Assembly (NCBI RefSeq): GCF_001651865.1
Contig: NZ_LPUX01000066.1
Location: forward strand, 117,559-181,558
Direction of reading: 5' to 3'
DNA length: 64,000 bases
Origin: Sinorhizobium glycinis
GTDB taxonomy: Bacteria; Pseudomonadota; Alphaproteobacteria; Rhizobiales; Rhizobiaceae
How positions within the stretch are numbered: the stretch's first letter is position 1; every line of letters starts with the position of its first letter. The translations under genes were made by a program, and so were the position numbers. This document shows, in pieces, positions 9,613-18,297 of the stretch. Below the pieces are notes generated by a model. The model ran no database searches. It was not told where the DNA came from and saw only the letters and a list, made by a program, of their open reading frames with translations.

Positions 9613-10353
9613 ATGACGAGTTCCCGGACATTGCCCGAGCACATCCTTGTAGTCGATGACGACTTGAGGATTCGACAAATGCTGTCGCGGTATTTTGAGG
9701 AGGAAGGATACCACGTAACCCTCGCCGGCGACGGACAGGAGATGCGCGATTGCCTCGATAAACAATCGATCGACATCATCCTGCTCGACCTGGTGCTGCC
9801 TGGCGAGGACGGGCTGACGCTTGCGCGCGACCTCCGCGCGCGCTCGGATGTACCGCTCATCATGCTGACCGGTCGCGATGACGTGGTCGACCGGGTCGTC
9901 GGGCTGGAGGTCGGCGCGGACGACTACATCGCCAAACCCTTCCACCTTCGGGAAGTACTGGCGCGAGTCAGGGGCGTTCTTCGTCGCCGCCAACCTCAGC
10001 CATCGTCGAGCTTCGGCGACCAGTCGTCAGAAATCTACTGCTTCGAGGGGCTGCGTCTTGATATCGGGCGTCGCCAACTGCTGTCGGAAACTGGGAGCGA
10101 GATCCTGCTGACGACCGGTGAGTTCGATATGCTCTGTGTGCTCGTGAAGCACGCGGGTCGCGTCCTTCAACGTGAATTGCTTATGGATCTGACACGGCGC
10201 CGTAACCTCGAAGCTTTCGACCGCACCATTGACGCACAGATTGCACGGCTGCGGCGCAAAATCGAGCGTAACCCCAGCCTCCCCGGCCTTATCAAGTCGG
10301 TCAGAGGGGTTGGCTATGTCTTCAGCGCAAGGGTGACACGGCATGAAGCGTAG
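9613..10353 (+). CDS. OmpR-type response regulator, FxkR-like
   Basis: A receiver domain (acidic pocket VVDDD, phosphoacceptor Asp in LLDLVLPGEDG, switch Thr in MLTG, Lys in AKPFH) is followed by a winged-helix DNA-binding domain (FDRTIDAQIARLRRKIE). It lies divergent from fixK and hybrid fixL, the arrangement expected for FxkR, the response regulator that links hybrid FixL to fixK transcription. ATG at 9613 follows a G-rich stretch and is preferred to the GTG at 9595. It is intact, unlike the paralogue at 24355. The FxkR assignment rests on neighbourhood and K-boxes. Confidence 0.82.
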   Translation: MTSSRTLPEHILVVDDDLRIRQMLSRYFEEEGYHVTLAGDGQEMRDCLDKQSIDIILLDLVLPGEDGLTLARDLRARSDVPLIMLTGRDDVVDRVVGLEVGADDYIAKPFHLREVLARVRGVLRRRQPQPSSSFGDQSSEIYCFEGLRLDIGRRQLLSETGSEILLTTGEFDMLCVLVKHAGRVLQRELLMDLTRRRNLEAFDRTIDAQIARLRRKIERNPSLPGLIKSVRGVGYVFSARVTRHEA

Positions 10354-10358
10354 TTTCA

Positions 10359-10425
10359 CCACTTTGAATCGTTTTATGCTTTTGTCCTTACATCGGCGCC
10401 GATTTAGGGAGACACGCAGTAGCAA
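10359..10425. repeat. Degenerate palindromic intergenic repeat
   Basis: Starting TTTGAATCGTTTTATGC and ending AGACACGCAGTAG, it matches the better-preserved palindrome at 12312-12370 in length and layout. It sits directly after the response-regulator stop codon. It may be a decayed rhizobial intergenic mosaic element. Confidence 0.45.
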
Positions 10426-10460
10426 CGGCGACTGAGATTGCTCCCAGCCGGCATTGGGAC

Positions 10461-10904
10461 TTATTGCACAGGTATGAGGATTCCGCGATCATTTCGCCGC
10501 CCCATATCCGTCGACCCAGGCCAGTTGGCCGGTTCAAGTGCGGCGACGCGAATGAAGCCGCAATGCTTGTTGCGAGCGACCGCCATCAAATAGCCGAGAA
10601 GGGCGTTGGACGCACCGCGCGTGTCCCCTGCGCTTATGACGACGAACACCGGCACGTCGAGCATTCTGCCGTACGTTTTGTTGTGCACCAGGCGCATGAT
10701 GCAGACGCCGGTGATATAACCCAGCGGATTCTCTGCGGTTACTACTTCTTCTGCATATGGCGTCGGCCATTTTCGCGCGAATGCCGTCGCGCAAAGGTCG
10801 CGCCAGGCCTGCAAATCGACGTCGTATCCGACCGCCTCGATCAGCCGGTACGTTTTGTCGACCTGAGGGTGCTTGACCGGACCGACGGAGTAGCCGACAG
10901 CCAT
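10461..10904 (-). CDS. Conserved hypothetical protein, GNAT-like (paralogue of 25134-25577)
   Basis: About 147 aa, with no membrane segment or signal. The middle (GYITGVCIMRL...DVPVFVVISAGDT...LLGYLMAVARNKHCGFIRVAAL) has the strand-helix-strand feel of a GNAT acyltransferase, but no firm family can be named. ATG at 10904 is preceded by GGAGAG. A close paralogue occupies the same place, downstream of and convergent with an FxkR-like regulator, at 25134-25577. The conserved pairing suggests a role linked to that regulator. Function unknown. Confidence 0.7.
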   Translation of the reverse strand: MAVGYSVGPVKHPQVDKTYRLIEAVGYDVDLQAWRDLCATAFARKWPTPYAEEVVTAENPLGYITGVCIMRLVHNKTYGRMLDVPVFVVISAGDTRGASNALLGYLMAVARNKHCGFIRVAALEPANWPGSTDMGRRNDRGILIPVQ

Positions 10905-11089
10905 GTTTCTCTCCATAAGACACGCTTCTCAACCGCGCCCGCTGAGCCTTGTCCTCAACACGGCGGACCCTCAGCAGGACGCGACCCTCAGCGAGCCCAG
11001 CCCCTGCAAATTACCTCTGACCCCGGCATCACTTCGCGCCGCGAGCAATGCATTGGAGGAGATTTTCGGGAAAATTGCGGGTCTCGTCT

Positions 11090-11103
11090 TTGACGTTCAT
11101 CAA
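11090..11103. promoter_or_regulatory. FixK/FNR anaerobox TTGACGTTCATCAA
   Basis: Exact palindrome, the first of a pair 35 bases apart upstream of the OTC-like gene. It is 185 bases upstream of the divergent GNAT-like gene. Confidence 0.65.
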
Positions 11104-11124
11104 AGAGGTGAAAGCGGCAGGAGT

Positions 11125-11138
11125 TTGATGAGAGTCAA
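11125..11138. promoter_or_regulatory. FixK/FNR anaerobox TTGATGAGAGTCAA
   Basis: Exact palindrome, 142 bases upstream of the OTC-like start at 11281. Confidence 0.65.
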
Positions 11139-11280
11139 AGCTTCCGGCTCGTATTTGCTGTTTAGATTACGTGAGAGGCGTGGTTCTAGCGCAAGAAAGG
11201 GCAACTGCACCAGCCGCGGTTCAGACAGTTGCGATTTCGCGCGCGTTCCAATCCACTGACTTAAGGCGACGGGGCGTGTC

Positions 11281-12306
11281 ATGTCCATCGATCTTCGCGG
11301 CCGTAGCGTACTGACGCTCGAGCAGTTCGCACCAGAGGAAATCCGATTTCTGTTGCAGCTCGCCGCCGAGCTGAAGGCGGCGAGGCGAAACGGCAACGAA
11401 ACTCCCCGGCTCAGTGGCAGGAATATTGTGCTCGTGAGCGAGGGGGACTCGACCGGCGCTTTCTTCGGGTCCGAAGTCGCAGCCTACGACCAAGGCGCAC
11501 GCGTCGTCAGCCTGACGCTTTCCGCAAGCCATGTGGGGCAATGCGGATCGATCAAGGACACGGCCCGGGTGCTCGGCAGGATCTACGACGCCATCGAATA
11601 TTGTGGTCATGCCCAAAGCGTTGTGGAGGAGCTGGCGGCCTACGCTCATGTGCCCGTCCATAACGGCTTCACCGACGAATCCCATCCAATTCACGCGTTG
11701 GCGGATTTTCTGACGATGCGGGAAATTGCCGGCAAGGAGCTGCGCGACGTCACGATCGCTTTTGTGGGGGACGGTCGCAGCTCCATCGCCAGATCGCTCG
11801 CCATGGGCGCGGCCAAGCTCGGCATGGATTTCCGCATGGTCTCGCCGCCGATATTCAGGCCCGCTCCGTCCTTCCTTGACGGCGTGGTGTCGGAGGCGCG
11901 CAAGCATGGTGGGAAGTTTACAGCCCTGGAACATGTGGGCGCCGGGGTGCTGGCGGCTGATTTCATTTACACGGCTTCTTGGCTGGGAGAGCAGGAGGAG
12001 GGCTGGGCGGAGCGCATCAGACTACTAGCGCCGTTCGGCGTCAGGGCGAATGTCATGGAGGCCACCGAAAATCCGCATTGCAAGTTCATGCATTGCTTGC
12101 CCGCTTTCCATGATAACAGCACAAAGGCAGGAGCCCGCGTTGCAAAGCAGTTCGGTCTTGGCTGCATGGAGGTCTCCGACGCGATCTTTGAATCGAAAGC
12201 TTCTCTCGTCTTCGATCAGGCGGAAAACCGAATGCACGCGATCAAGGCGATCCTTGTCGCGACCATTGGAGACCCGCACCACGTCAGCGCGCAAGGCACG
12301 CTGTAG
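11281..12306 (+). CDS. Ornithine-carbamoyltransferase-like protein with altered active site
   Basis: At 341 aa, the length and fold segments match OTC (SEVAAYDQGARV, SIKDTARVLGR, HCLPAFHD). The carbamoyl-phosphate-binding motif STRTR is STGAF near residue 57, the later arginine of MYDGIQYRG is Cys in IYDAIEYCG, HPTQ is HPIH, and the ornithine loop SMG is SWLG. In canonical OTC these residues bind carbamoyl phosphate and ornithine, so ordinary OTC activity looks unlikely. The HCLP cysteine loop is kept. ATG at 11281 is the best start. It may act on another substrate or serve a non-catalytic role. Confidence 0.8.
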   Translation: MSIDLRGRSVLTLEQFAPEEIRFLLQLAAELKAARRNGNETPRLSGRNIVLVSEGDSTGAFFGSEVAAYDQGARVVSLTLSASHVGQCGSIKDTARVLGRIYDAIEYCGHAQSVVEELAAYAHVPVHNGFTDESHPIHALADFLTMREIAGKELRDVTIAFVGDGRSSIARSLAMGAAKLGMDFRMVSPPIFRPAPSFLDGVVSEARKHGGKFTALEHVGAGVLAADFIYTASWLGEQEEGWAERIRLLAPFGVRANVMEATENPHCKFMHCLPAFHDNSTKAGARVAKQFGLGCMEVSDAIFESKASLVFDQAENRMHAIKAILVATIGDPHHVSAQGTL

Positions 12307-12311
12307 CGCTT

Positions 12312-12370
12312 TGAAACGCTGCATGTTTTATCCTGAAATCGGCTACGACTTAAGGAAACATGCAGCAGGC
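12312..12370. repeat. Palindromic intergenic repeat (stem-loop)
   Basis: The arms GCTGCATGTTT (12318-12328) and AAACATGCAGC (12356-12366) are perfect inverted repeats. An inner imperfect stem (CCTGAAATCG / CGACTTAAGG) makes one long hairpin just after the OTC-like stop codon. I recall similar elements in many rhizobial intergenic regions. A degenerate relative lies at 10359-10425. It could also end transcription. Confidence 0.65.
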
Positions 12371-12442
12371 CCCCGGATTGAGTGGACTTCGTTCCACTTG
12401 CCGCCGCCCAGGCCTGATGCCGACGCATGGCGGTCTGCATCT

Positions 12443-12456
12443 TTGATCCGCATCAA
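12443..12456. promoter_or_regulatory. FixK/FNR anaerobox TTGATCCGCATCAA
   Basis: Exact palindrome, 57 bases before the beta-CASP nuclease start at 12514. Its position argues against the longer reading from 12427. Confidence 0.72.
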
Positions 12457-12513
12457 GTCGCCCGCCGATGCAAGCGTGCATGCTTCGACATTGTCTTCGA
12501 TGAGGTCCGTGCT

Positions 12514-14109
12514 GTGGCGATTGAACCGATCATCCGTTTTCATGGTGCCGCGGGAACCGTTACCGGTTCCTGCCAACTCGTCGAATTCGGTACGACGAAG
12601 ATCCTCATCGACTGCGGTCTGTTCCAAGGGTCGAAGACAGAAAAGGAACTGAATTACCGCCCCTTTCCCTTCGACCCCAGGAAGATCGACGCCGTCATAC
12701 TCACGCATGCGCATATCGACCATTCGGGCCTGCTGCCGAAGCTTGTCAGGCTTGGCTATGATGGCCCGATCTTCGCGACGCCCGCGACTACGGATCTCTG
12801 CTCCGTCATGCTGCCGGACTCTGCGCATATCCAGGAGAGCGAAGTCGACCAGCTCAATCGCCGCAACCTGCGCCGGGGCCGGCAGACCGTGACGCCGATT
12901 TACACCGCACGCGACGCCGCTTCCGCGATCACACTGTTTCGGCAAGTGCGCCTCGGCTCCTGGGAGAAGGCGGGCGAGGGAATTCGCTTCCGTTTCTGGA
13001 ATGCCGGACATCTGCTCGGATCGGCCTCCGTCGAGATGGAGATCGATGCCGCACCGTCGCCGTTGCGTTTGTTGTTTTCCGGCGACATCGGTCCGCGCCA
13101 CAAGCTCCTGCAGTTCGATGCGAGAGCGCCGAGTGGCTGGGATTATGTCATCTGCGAGAGCACCTACGGCAACGTCGAGCGCGACGAAACGAACGATGCC
13201 GCTCGACGTCACATCCTGCGCTCCGAGGTGTTGACGGCAGCGCATCCGAACGGCGCACTGATCATTCCTTCCTTTGCCGTGGAACGCACGCAGGAGCTGC
13301 TTACCGACCTCGTATTTCTGATGGAAACTGGTGGCGTCCCCAAGTGCCCGATCATCATCGACTCTCCACTTGCTACACGCGCGAGCGAGATCTTCCGCCG
13401 GCATGCGCGCGAGCTTGAAAACGGCGATGTTCTTGTCAGGGCAATCGAGGCGAAGAACGTGCGCTTCACCGAGACGGCGGAGCAGTCCAAGGCGATTGAT
13501 TTCATCAGGGGCTTCCACATCGTCATCGCTGCGAGCGGCATGTGCGAGGCCGGGCGCATTCGCCACCGGTTGAAGAATTGGCTCTGGCGAGACGAGGCGA
13601 CAGTGTTGTTGGTCGGGTATCAGGCGGCCGGCACGCTCGGGCGCTTTCTCGAAGACGGCGCCTCGACGGTGCGCATACAGGGCGACGATATCCGCGTCCG
13701 TGCCCGGATCAGGAAGCTGGACATCTATAGCGGCCATGCCGATGGCGGAGAGCTTGCCGACTGGGTGCAGGCCCGGCAGCCGATCAGCGCTGGTGTCTTT
13801 CTCGTCCATGGAGAGGCTGACGCACTTGAGGGGCTGAGGGAACGCCTCGTGACCTTCCTACCCCAGGATCACCTGATCCGACCGGGGCTGGACAGCGCTT
13901 TTCGTCTGAGCCGGCAAAGAGCGGTCGAGATCTCCGAAGTGATGCCTCCGCCGCGCATCGATCCGATTTTGGCCGGACGGACGGATTGGCACAATGATTT
14001 CCAGTCGCTCGTCCTCGATCTGCAGGACGAACTGGCCAAGGCTGCGGACGACAAGGCGCGTCGAGTCGTAATCCGCCGGTTGCGTCGCGCCTTGCAGGAA
14101 GAAGCATGA
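12514..14109 (+). CDS. Metallo-beta-lactamase/beta-CASP RNA nuclease (531 aa)
   Basis: An MBL-fold hydrolase with the zinc motif THAHIDHSG (about residues 64-72), FSGDIG and a beta-CASP region ending in a KKL-like segment (SGHADGGELADW), as in CPSF73-like and YsiA-type exonucleases. Such enzymes usually process or degrade RNA. GTG at 12514 follows GATGAGG and comes after the anaerobox. The small membrane protein at 14159 follows 49 bases later and may be cotranscribed. The gene looks intact, and the RNA substrate is unknown. Confidence 0.85.
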   Translation: MAIEPIIRFHGAAGTVTGSCQLVEFGTTKILIDCGLFQGSKTEKELNYRPFPFDPRKIDAVILTHAHIDHSGLLPKLVRLGYDGPIFATPATTDLCSVMLPDSAHIQESEVDQLNRRNLRRGRQTVTPIYTARDAASAITLFRQVRLGSWEKAGEGIRFRFWNAGHLLGSASVEMEIDAAPSPLRLLFSGDIGPRHKLLQFDARAPSGWDYVICESTYGNVERDETNDAARRHILRSEVLTAAHPNGALIIPSFAVERTQELLTDLVFLMETGGVPKCPIIIDSPLATRASEIFRRHARELENGDVLVRAIEAKNVRFTETAEQSKAIDFIRGFHIVIAASGMCEAGRIRHRLKNWLWRDEATVLLVGYQAAGTLGRFLEDGASTVRIQGDDIRVRARIRKLDIYSGHADGGELADWVQARQPISAGVFLVHGEADALEGLRERLVTFLPQDHLIRPGLDSAFRLSRQRAVEISEVMPPPRIDPILAGRTDWHNDFQSLVLDLQDELAKAADDKARRVVIRRLRRALQEEA

Positions 14110-14158
14110 GACGCGCGTCTGGAACGGACTGTGACGCAAGATCAGAGGGGAAGCACAC

Positions 14159-14743
14159 GTGAGCGTGCCCGCGCTTGATAGATGCTACACGATCCTGATC
14201 CGTGTTGACCAAGTTGTGCGCCTTTTCAATTCTCTCGATCCGACGCCATTTCGGGAGCGCGATTTGGATGACGATGCCGAGCGGTTTATCGTCGAATGGG
14301 CTCAAGAAGCTCCCGGCAACGCGTCCATCGAGATTGTCGTCCAGTTGCCGACGACGGAAGCAAAGCCGGAATACACCCACGCTCTGCAGGAGGCGGTGCG
14401 GTACAATTTCGAGAGTCGCGCCAATCAGGCACACCGGGAATTGCGCGAACTCCTGAGAGAAGGGCGACGCGTCCTGCTCATCGGCATCCCGATCCTCGCG
14501 TTCAGCCTAATCGCCAGCCAAATGATCAGCGATGCCGCGGGAACGGCAACATATTCGCGGGTGATCGGGGAAAGCCTGCTGATCTTCGGCTGGGTGGCTA
14601 ACTGGCGCGCGCTGGAAATCTTCCTCTACGGCTGGTGGCCGATTGTACGCCGGCACCGACTCTATCGCCGTCTCGCTGCAGCAACGGTCAAGGTCTTGTC
14701 GGTCGGATCTTTCTCGTCCTCCCCCGACGAGAGCGCGAATTGA
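14159..14743 (+). CDS. Conserved hypothetical membrane protein (194 aa)
   Basis: The soluble N-terminal half includes an acidic stretch RDLDDDAERF. Two hydrophobic segments follow (about residues 103-122 and 136-150), then a basic tail. GTG at 14159 is preceded by GAGGGG. It directly follows the beta-CASP nuclease. Its stop codon overlaps the anaerobox of the next gene. I do not recognise a named family. Confidence 0.65.
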   Translation: MSVPALDRCYTILIRVDQVVRLFNSLDPTPFRERDLDDDAERFIVEWAQEAPGNASIEIVVQLPTTEAKPEYTHALQEAVRYNFESRANQAHRELRELLREGRRVLLIGIPILAFSLIASQMISDAAGTATYSRVIGESLLIFGWVANWRALEIFLYGWWPIVRRHRLYRRLAAATVKVLSVGSFSSSPDESAN

Positions 14744-14753
14744 TGCGCATCAA
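14740..14753. promoter_or_regulatory. FixK/FNR anaerobox TTGATGCGCATCAA
   Basis: Exact palindrome, 56 bases upstream of the protease start at 14810. The box and leader are closely related to those at 25803-25868. Confidence 0.75.
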
Positions 14754-14809
14754 TGCATCGCCGGGCAAATCCGGCTGAAATTTCGGGCATTGCTGCATGG
14801 AGCGTAAAA

Positions 14810-15180
14810 ATGCTCAAGATCTCAACGGTTCTAGCCTTGGCCGCTCTACTCAACAGTTTGGGAGGGGCTGCCGGAGCGATCGAAATCGAAGCGGGCGTGT
14901 CCGCGGTGTTGCAGCGGGTACAGCCGGCGGTCGTCAGTATCCGCACGATCAGCAGCGGAATTTTCAGAAGCGAAGCGCTTGATGATCCGAACGTGCGGAG
15001 AGTGCTGGGTCTTCCCGATGATGTGGTTATCTTGCAAACCGGTGTGACTGCGACGGGGTCAGGAGTGATCATCGATCGGGAGAACGGGTACATCATCACG
15101 AGTCGTCACCTTGTTGCCGACGCCGACGATGTGTCCGTGAAGCTTGCGGACGGACGGGTATTCCAGGCCGACAGGGTATC
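14810..15180 (+). pseudogene. DegP-like serine protease, N-terminal fragment
   Basis: It starts with a signal peptide (MLKISTVLALAALLNSLGGAAGA) and the first half of a trypsin-like domain, including the histidine region GYIITSRHLVADADD. It then ends abruptly at about 15175, after KLADGRVFQADRVSG, before the Asp and Ser of the triad, and runs into a P-type ATPase in another frame. The leader, ribosome site and first codons match the paralogue at 25869, which has lost a different part. It would encode a non-catalytic secreted fragment at most. Confidence 0.8.
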
Positions 15181-16808
15181 CGGCGGACCTCAAGCCGGAG
15201 GTGAACAAAGCCGACCGGCGGCTCTGCGAAGTCGCACGATGGTGCCAGACGGTCCAGCGAGCGAAGGACGGCGGGTGGCTGGGCGACCCCATGGAGATGG
15301 CTCTGGTCGAGATGGCGGGGCGGGCAGGACTTGCCTCGGCCAGCGTTCAGCTCGTCAGCGAAATTCCCTTCGATGCCGATCGGAAGCGCATGTCGACCCT
15401 TCACGAGACCGTAGAGGGGAGGGCTATGTATACAAAGGGCGCACCCGAAACGGTGATCCCCCTCTGCACGGACCTGGAGGCCAATAAAGGGGTTGCGCCT
15501 TTGACGCGGAAATTGCGCCAGCGCCTCAAGGAAGCGGAGGAAGCCTTTGCGAAAAAGGGCTTGCGCGTGCTCGCCCTTGCCTACCGGCGCCTGGAGCCAG
15601 AGGCGCCCCTGCCGACGAGTGAGGTGGGCCTCGTCTTTCTCGGGCTGGTCGCTTTCGAAGATCCCCCGCGCGAGGGTGTCGCTGAAGCGGTGCGAAGCGC
15701 TCGACAGGCAGGCATCAAGATTGTCATCGCGACAGGCGATCATCCCGATACCACCATCGCTATCGGCCGTCAGATCGGGCTGGTCAGGGAAGAGGAGATG
15801 CCGCAGGTGGTGACAGGCGAGCGTCTACACGATCTGTCCGACTCACAACTGCGGACCGCTCTCGATGCGCCCTGTCCGATCTTCGCACGCCTCGCTGCCG
15901 ATCAGAAATTGCGCATTGTTCGCGCTCTGAGAGCCAAGGGGCATGTCACTGCAGTGACCGGCCACGGCGTGAACGACGCGCCGGCGCTCAAGGAGGCGGA
16001 CATCGGCATTGCCATGGGCAGGACCGGAAGCGATGTCGCCCGCGCAGCAGCCGACATGGTCCTTGTCGACGATAACTTCGTCAGCATTGTCGATGGTATC
16101 GAGGAGGGCCGCGCAGTCTTCGACAATGTCCGCAAATTCTTGACCTATGTACTCACCTCGAACGTCGCCGAATTCGTCCCCTATCTCGCCTTCGTTCTCT
16201 TTGGCATTCCGCTGCCGCTGACCATCATCCAGATACTCGCCGTCGATCTGGGCACCGATTTGTTGCCTGCACTTGCGCTGGGAGCGGAAAAGCCGCACCC
16301 TGATATAATGGCGAGACCGCCGCGCCCCCGTACGGAACGGCTGTTGGATCATCGCTTGCTTCTGCGGGCCTACGGATTCCTGGGCCTGTTCGAGGCGGCG
16401 GCGGGAATGACGGCGTACTCCTTTGTCCTCTGGCAAGGAGGTTGGGCGTTTGGCGAGCCGCTGGCAGCTCACGCGGCTCTCTACCTGCAGGCAACGACTG
16501 CATGCCTGGTGGCCATCGTCCTTCTACAGATCGTTAACGTGTTTCTCTGTCGGGATGAACGGATCTCGCTGTTTGCACAAACGTCTTTGGGCAATCCGCT
16601 GATCTTCGTCGGGATCGCCTTCGAGATCGGGATGATCCTCGCAGTCGTGTACACGCAGCCGGGCAATGCCCTCTTCGGCACTGCGCCTTTGGGATGGCAG
16701 GCATGGTTGTTTGTAGGACCGTTTGCGGCGGCCATGCTGGTCAGTGAGGAGGCGCGAAAATGGATTGCTCGATCCCGATCCTCCAGAAAACCATCAGAGA
16801 AGGGATAA
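15181..16808 (+). pseudogene. P-type cation ATPase, C-terminal two thirds (5'-truncated)
   Basis: Reading begins within the nucleotide-binding domain (KPEVNKADRRLCEVARWC, then KGAPETVIPLC). It continues through the P domain and six C-terminal membrane segments to a normal end (EARKWIARSRSSRK). The first four TM helices, the A domain and the DKTGT phosphorylation site are missing, and the conserved GDG-NDAP is GHGVNDAP, with the Mg-binding Asp replaced. It is joined head-on to the protease fragment. It cannot pump ions. The family resembles the calcium/cation ATPases of rhizobial microaerobic islands. Confidence 0.8.
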
Positions 16809-17043
16809 CATAAATGAATAAGTCTCGATCGCGGCGCGCGTAACTCATCCCAATAGCTACGAAACGCCTCTCAGCATGTTTCAATGTTTTGCCTGCATCT
16901 TGCGCATCGGATTTGTCTGGACGGGGCCGCCACAAATCGGACGCGGATAGCATTCCTGGATGAATGGCGGCTTCCTCCATGCACGTCCGTGCTTGATTTC
17001 CTGTCATCCACCGCGAAACGGGCGCCAGCGCAATTGTTCCTGA

Positions 17044-17337
17044 CTAGAAATAGGACCGAGCGAGCGGCCCGATGTATTCGGTTCTGAAGCCATGCGTCCG
17101 CGCCTTCCGGATAAAGGCATTCGCCCCGGCAAGATTTGTCTCGAGGATGCGGGCGTTTTGGCTATCACCAGCGAAATTTGCCTCGAACCAATGGCTCGCG
17201 CGTGCAGAGAGCAGGCAGATCCGCCAGTTTTGCGCCTCCTTTCTCTCGACGCGGAAATCCGCATCGCTAGAGGCTGGCTCGCTTAGTTCCACGGTATTTG
17301 CCGTGGCAGGCGCAAAAGCTCGATCTGCATGGGCCAT
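17044..17337 (-). CDS. Small conserved hypothetical protein (97 aa)
   Basis: ATG at 17337 is preceded by a strong AGGAGGAG, which argues for a real gene. The gene lies 29 bases downstream of the CRP/FNR regulator on the same strand. The peptide (MAHADRAFAPATANTVELSE...NAFIRKARTHGFRTEYIGPL) is soluble with no recognised domain. The C-terminal half has a helix-rich pattern. It is possibly translated from the same mRNA as the regulator. Function unknown. The 235 bases on its far side (16809-17043) show nothing recognisable. Confidence 0.6.
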   Translation of the reverse strand: MAHADRAFAPATANTVELSEPASSDADFRVERKEAQNWRICLLSARASHWFEANFAGDSQNARILETNLAGANAFIRKARTHGFRTEYIGPLARSYF

Positions 17338-17365
17338 ATTCACGCTCCTCCTGATTTGTAACCGA

Positions 17366-18112
17366 TTAGAGACTGGTGGTCAGATGTTCCCTTGCCCGAA
17401 GGCGCTTGCAGGACGCGGCAAGCCGTGCTTCTTCGAGTATCTCAAAGCGCCGCGGCGTAAGGGCACGGATGATGCCCTCCTCCTGTAACGCCAGAAGCAG
17501 ATGGGCAAGGCTCGTCGTCGTGATGCCGATGTGTGCTGCCAATGCAGTGCGATTTATCGTCACGACAGCAATCGGATTGCGCTTTATCGAGACGACCGTT
17601 CGATCGTGGTCGAACGGACGATAGATGACACGCAGGAGAAAAAAGCCGAGACGATCGATCGGGCGCTCGCTCATGCAAGCGATCTGGTGGAGGCAGCATT
17701 GCAACTGCGAGGTTGCGGCGTTCAAAATGGCGTTCGCCAGCTCCGGATCGTTTCGGAGCGCAGCTGTCAGTTGCGCCGGATCGATGCAACGGACTGTCGC
17801 CGGGGTCAGCGTCTCGAATTCAATGTCCGGGTGGCGGGAAACCGTTGGATAGACGATGTCATTGGGTCCGAGGATTTGCAGAATGCGGTTGTTGCCGTCT
17901 CTGCCTAGCCGACGGATCGCCACCACGCCGTCGACTATTCCGAGGAAGAAGGGCCTCTTGCCATTCCCGGAAAGCACGGAGGCAGCCCCGAAGCGCTTGA
18001 CGCGCCCGAAGCCCCGCAAATGCCGTTCTATATCAATCGCTGCCAGGTCGGAGCCCAGCGGACTAAATGAAGGGCAATGATTGCGTCTTGCCGCAAAGTT
18101 CTTTGTTGCCAT
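17366..18112 (-). CDS. CRP/FNR-family transcription regulator (divergent type)
   Basis: A cNMP-like sensor domain is followed by a C-terminal HTH (NRTALAAHIGITTTSLAHLLLALQEEGII) whose recognition helix lacks the E--SR pattern of FixK, so it may not read anaeroboxes. Cysteines are scattered (including a CC pair) but form no classic FNR N-terminal cluster. ATG at 18112 is preceded by GAGGTCG; the ATG at 18130 has no ribosome site. An anaerobox lies 63 bases upstream, so it is probably induced by FixK. It may control a subset such as nitrogen-oxide responses; that is a guess. Confidence 0.78.
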   Translation of the reverse strand: MATKNFAARRNHCPSFSPLGSDLAAIDIERHLRGFGRVKRFGAASVLSGNGKRPFFLGIVDGVVAIRRLGRDGNNRILQILGPNDIVYPTVSRHPDIEFETLTPATVRCIDPAQLTAALRNDPELANAILNAATSQLQCCLHQIACMSERPIDRLGFFLLRVIYRPFDHDRTVVSIKRNPIAVVTINRTALAAHIGITTTSLAHLLLALQEEGIIRALTPRRFEILEEARLAASCKRLRAREHLTTSL

Positions 18113-18175
18113 GGAACGACCTCGGCTCATCGAAAAATGCAGGTGAATTGATTCCGTGTGAGTCGATGGCCGTCT

Positions 18176-18189
18176 TTGATGTGAATCAA
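18176..18189. promoter_or_regulatory. FixK/FNR anaerobox TTGATGTGAATCAA
   Basis: Exact palindrome, 63 bases upstream of the CRP/FNR gene at 18112. Confidence 0.72.
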
Positions 18190-18297
18190 AGAAGAGAAAT
18201 AAATATAAGAAATGCTTCGTACTATCGAAGATGTATAGGGGTAATGTCGCCCGTTTGGAGAGTATTTGCCGCCGCCACTCGAGTTCCGGCGTTCACT

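Larger units (their letters stand above)
10905..11280. other. Intergenic region with two anaeroboxes
   Basis: No gene is visible in this stretch. It contains two anaeroboxes and separates the GNAT-like gene from the OTC-like gene. Confidence 0.5.

Noticed and set aside
12343..13809. Long minus-strand open frame (488 codons)
   Set aside because: It lies opposite the clear beta-CASP nuclease and has no family-like sequence; a GC-rich shadow frame.
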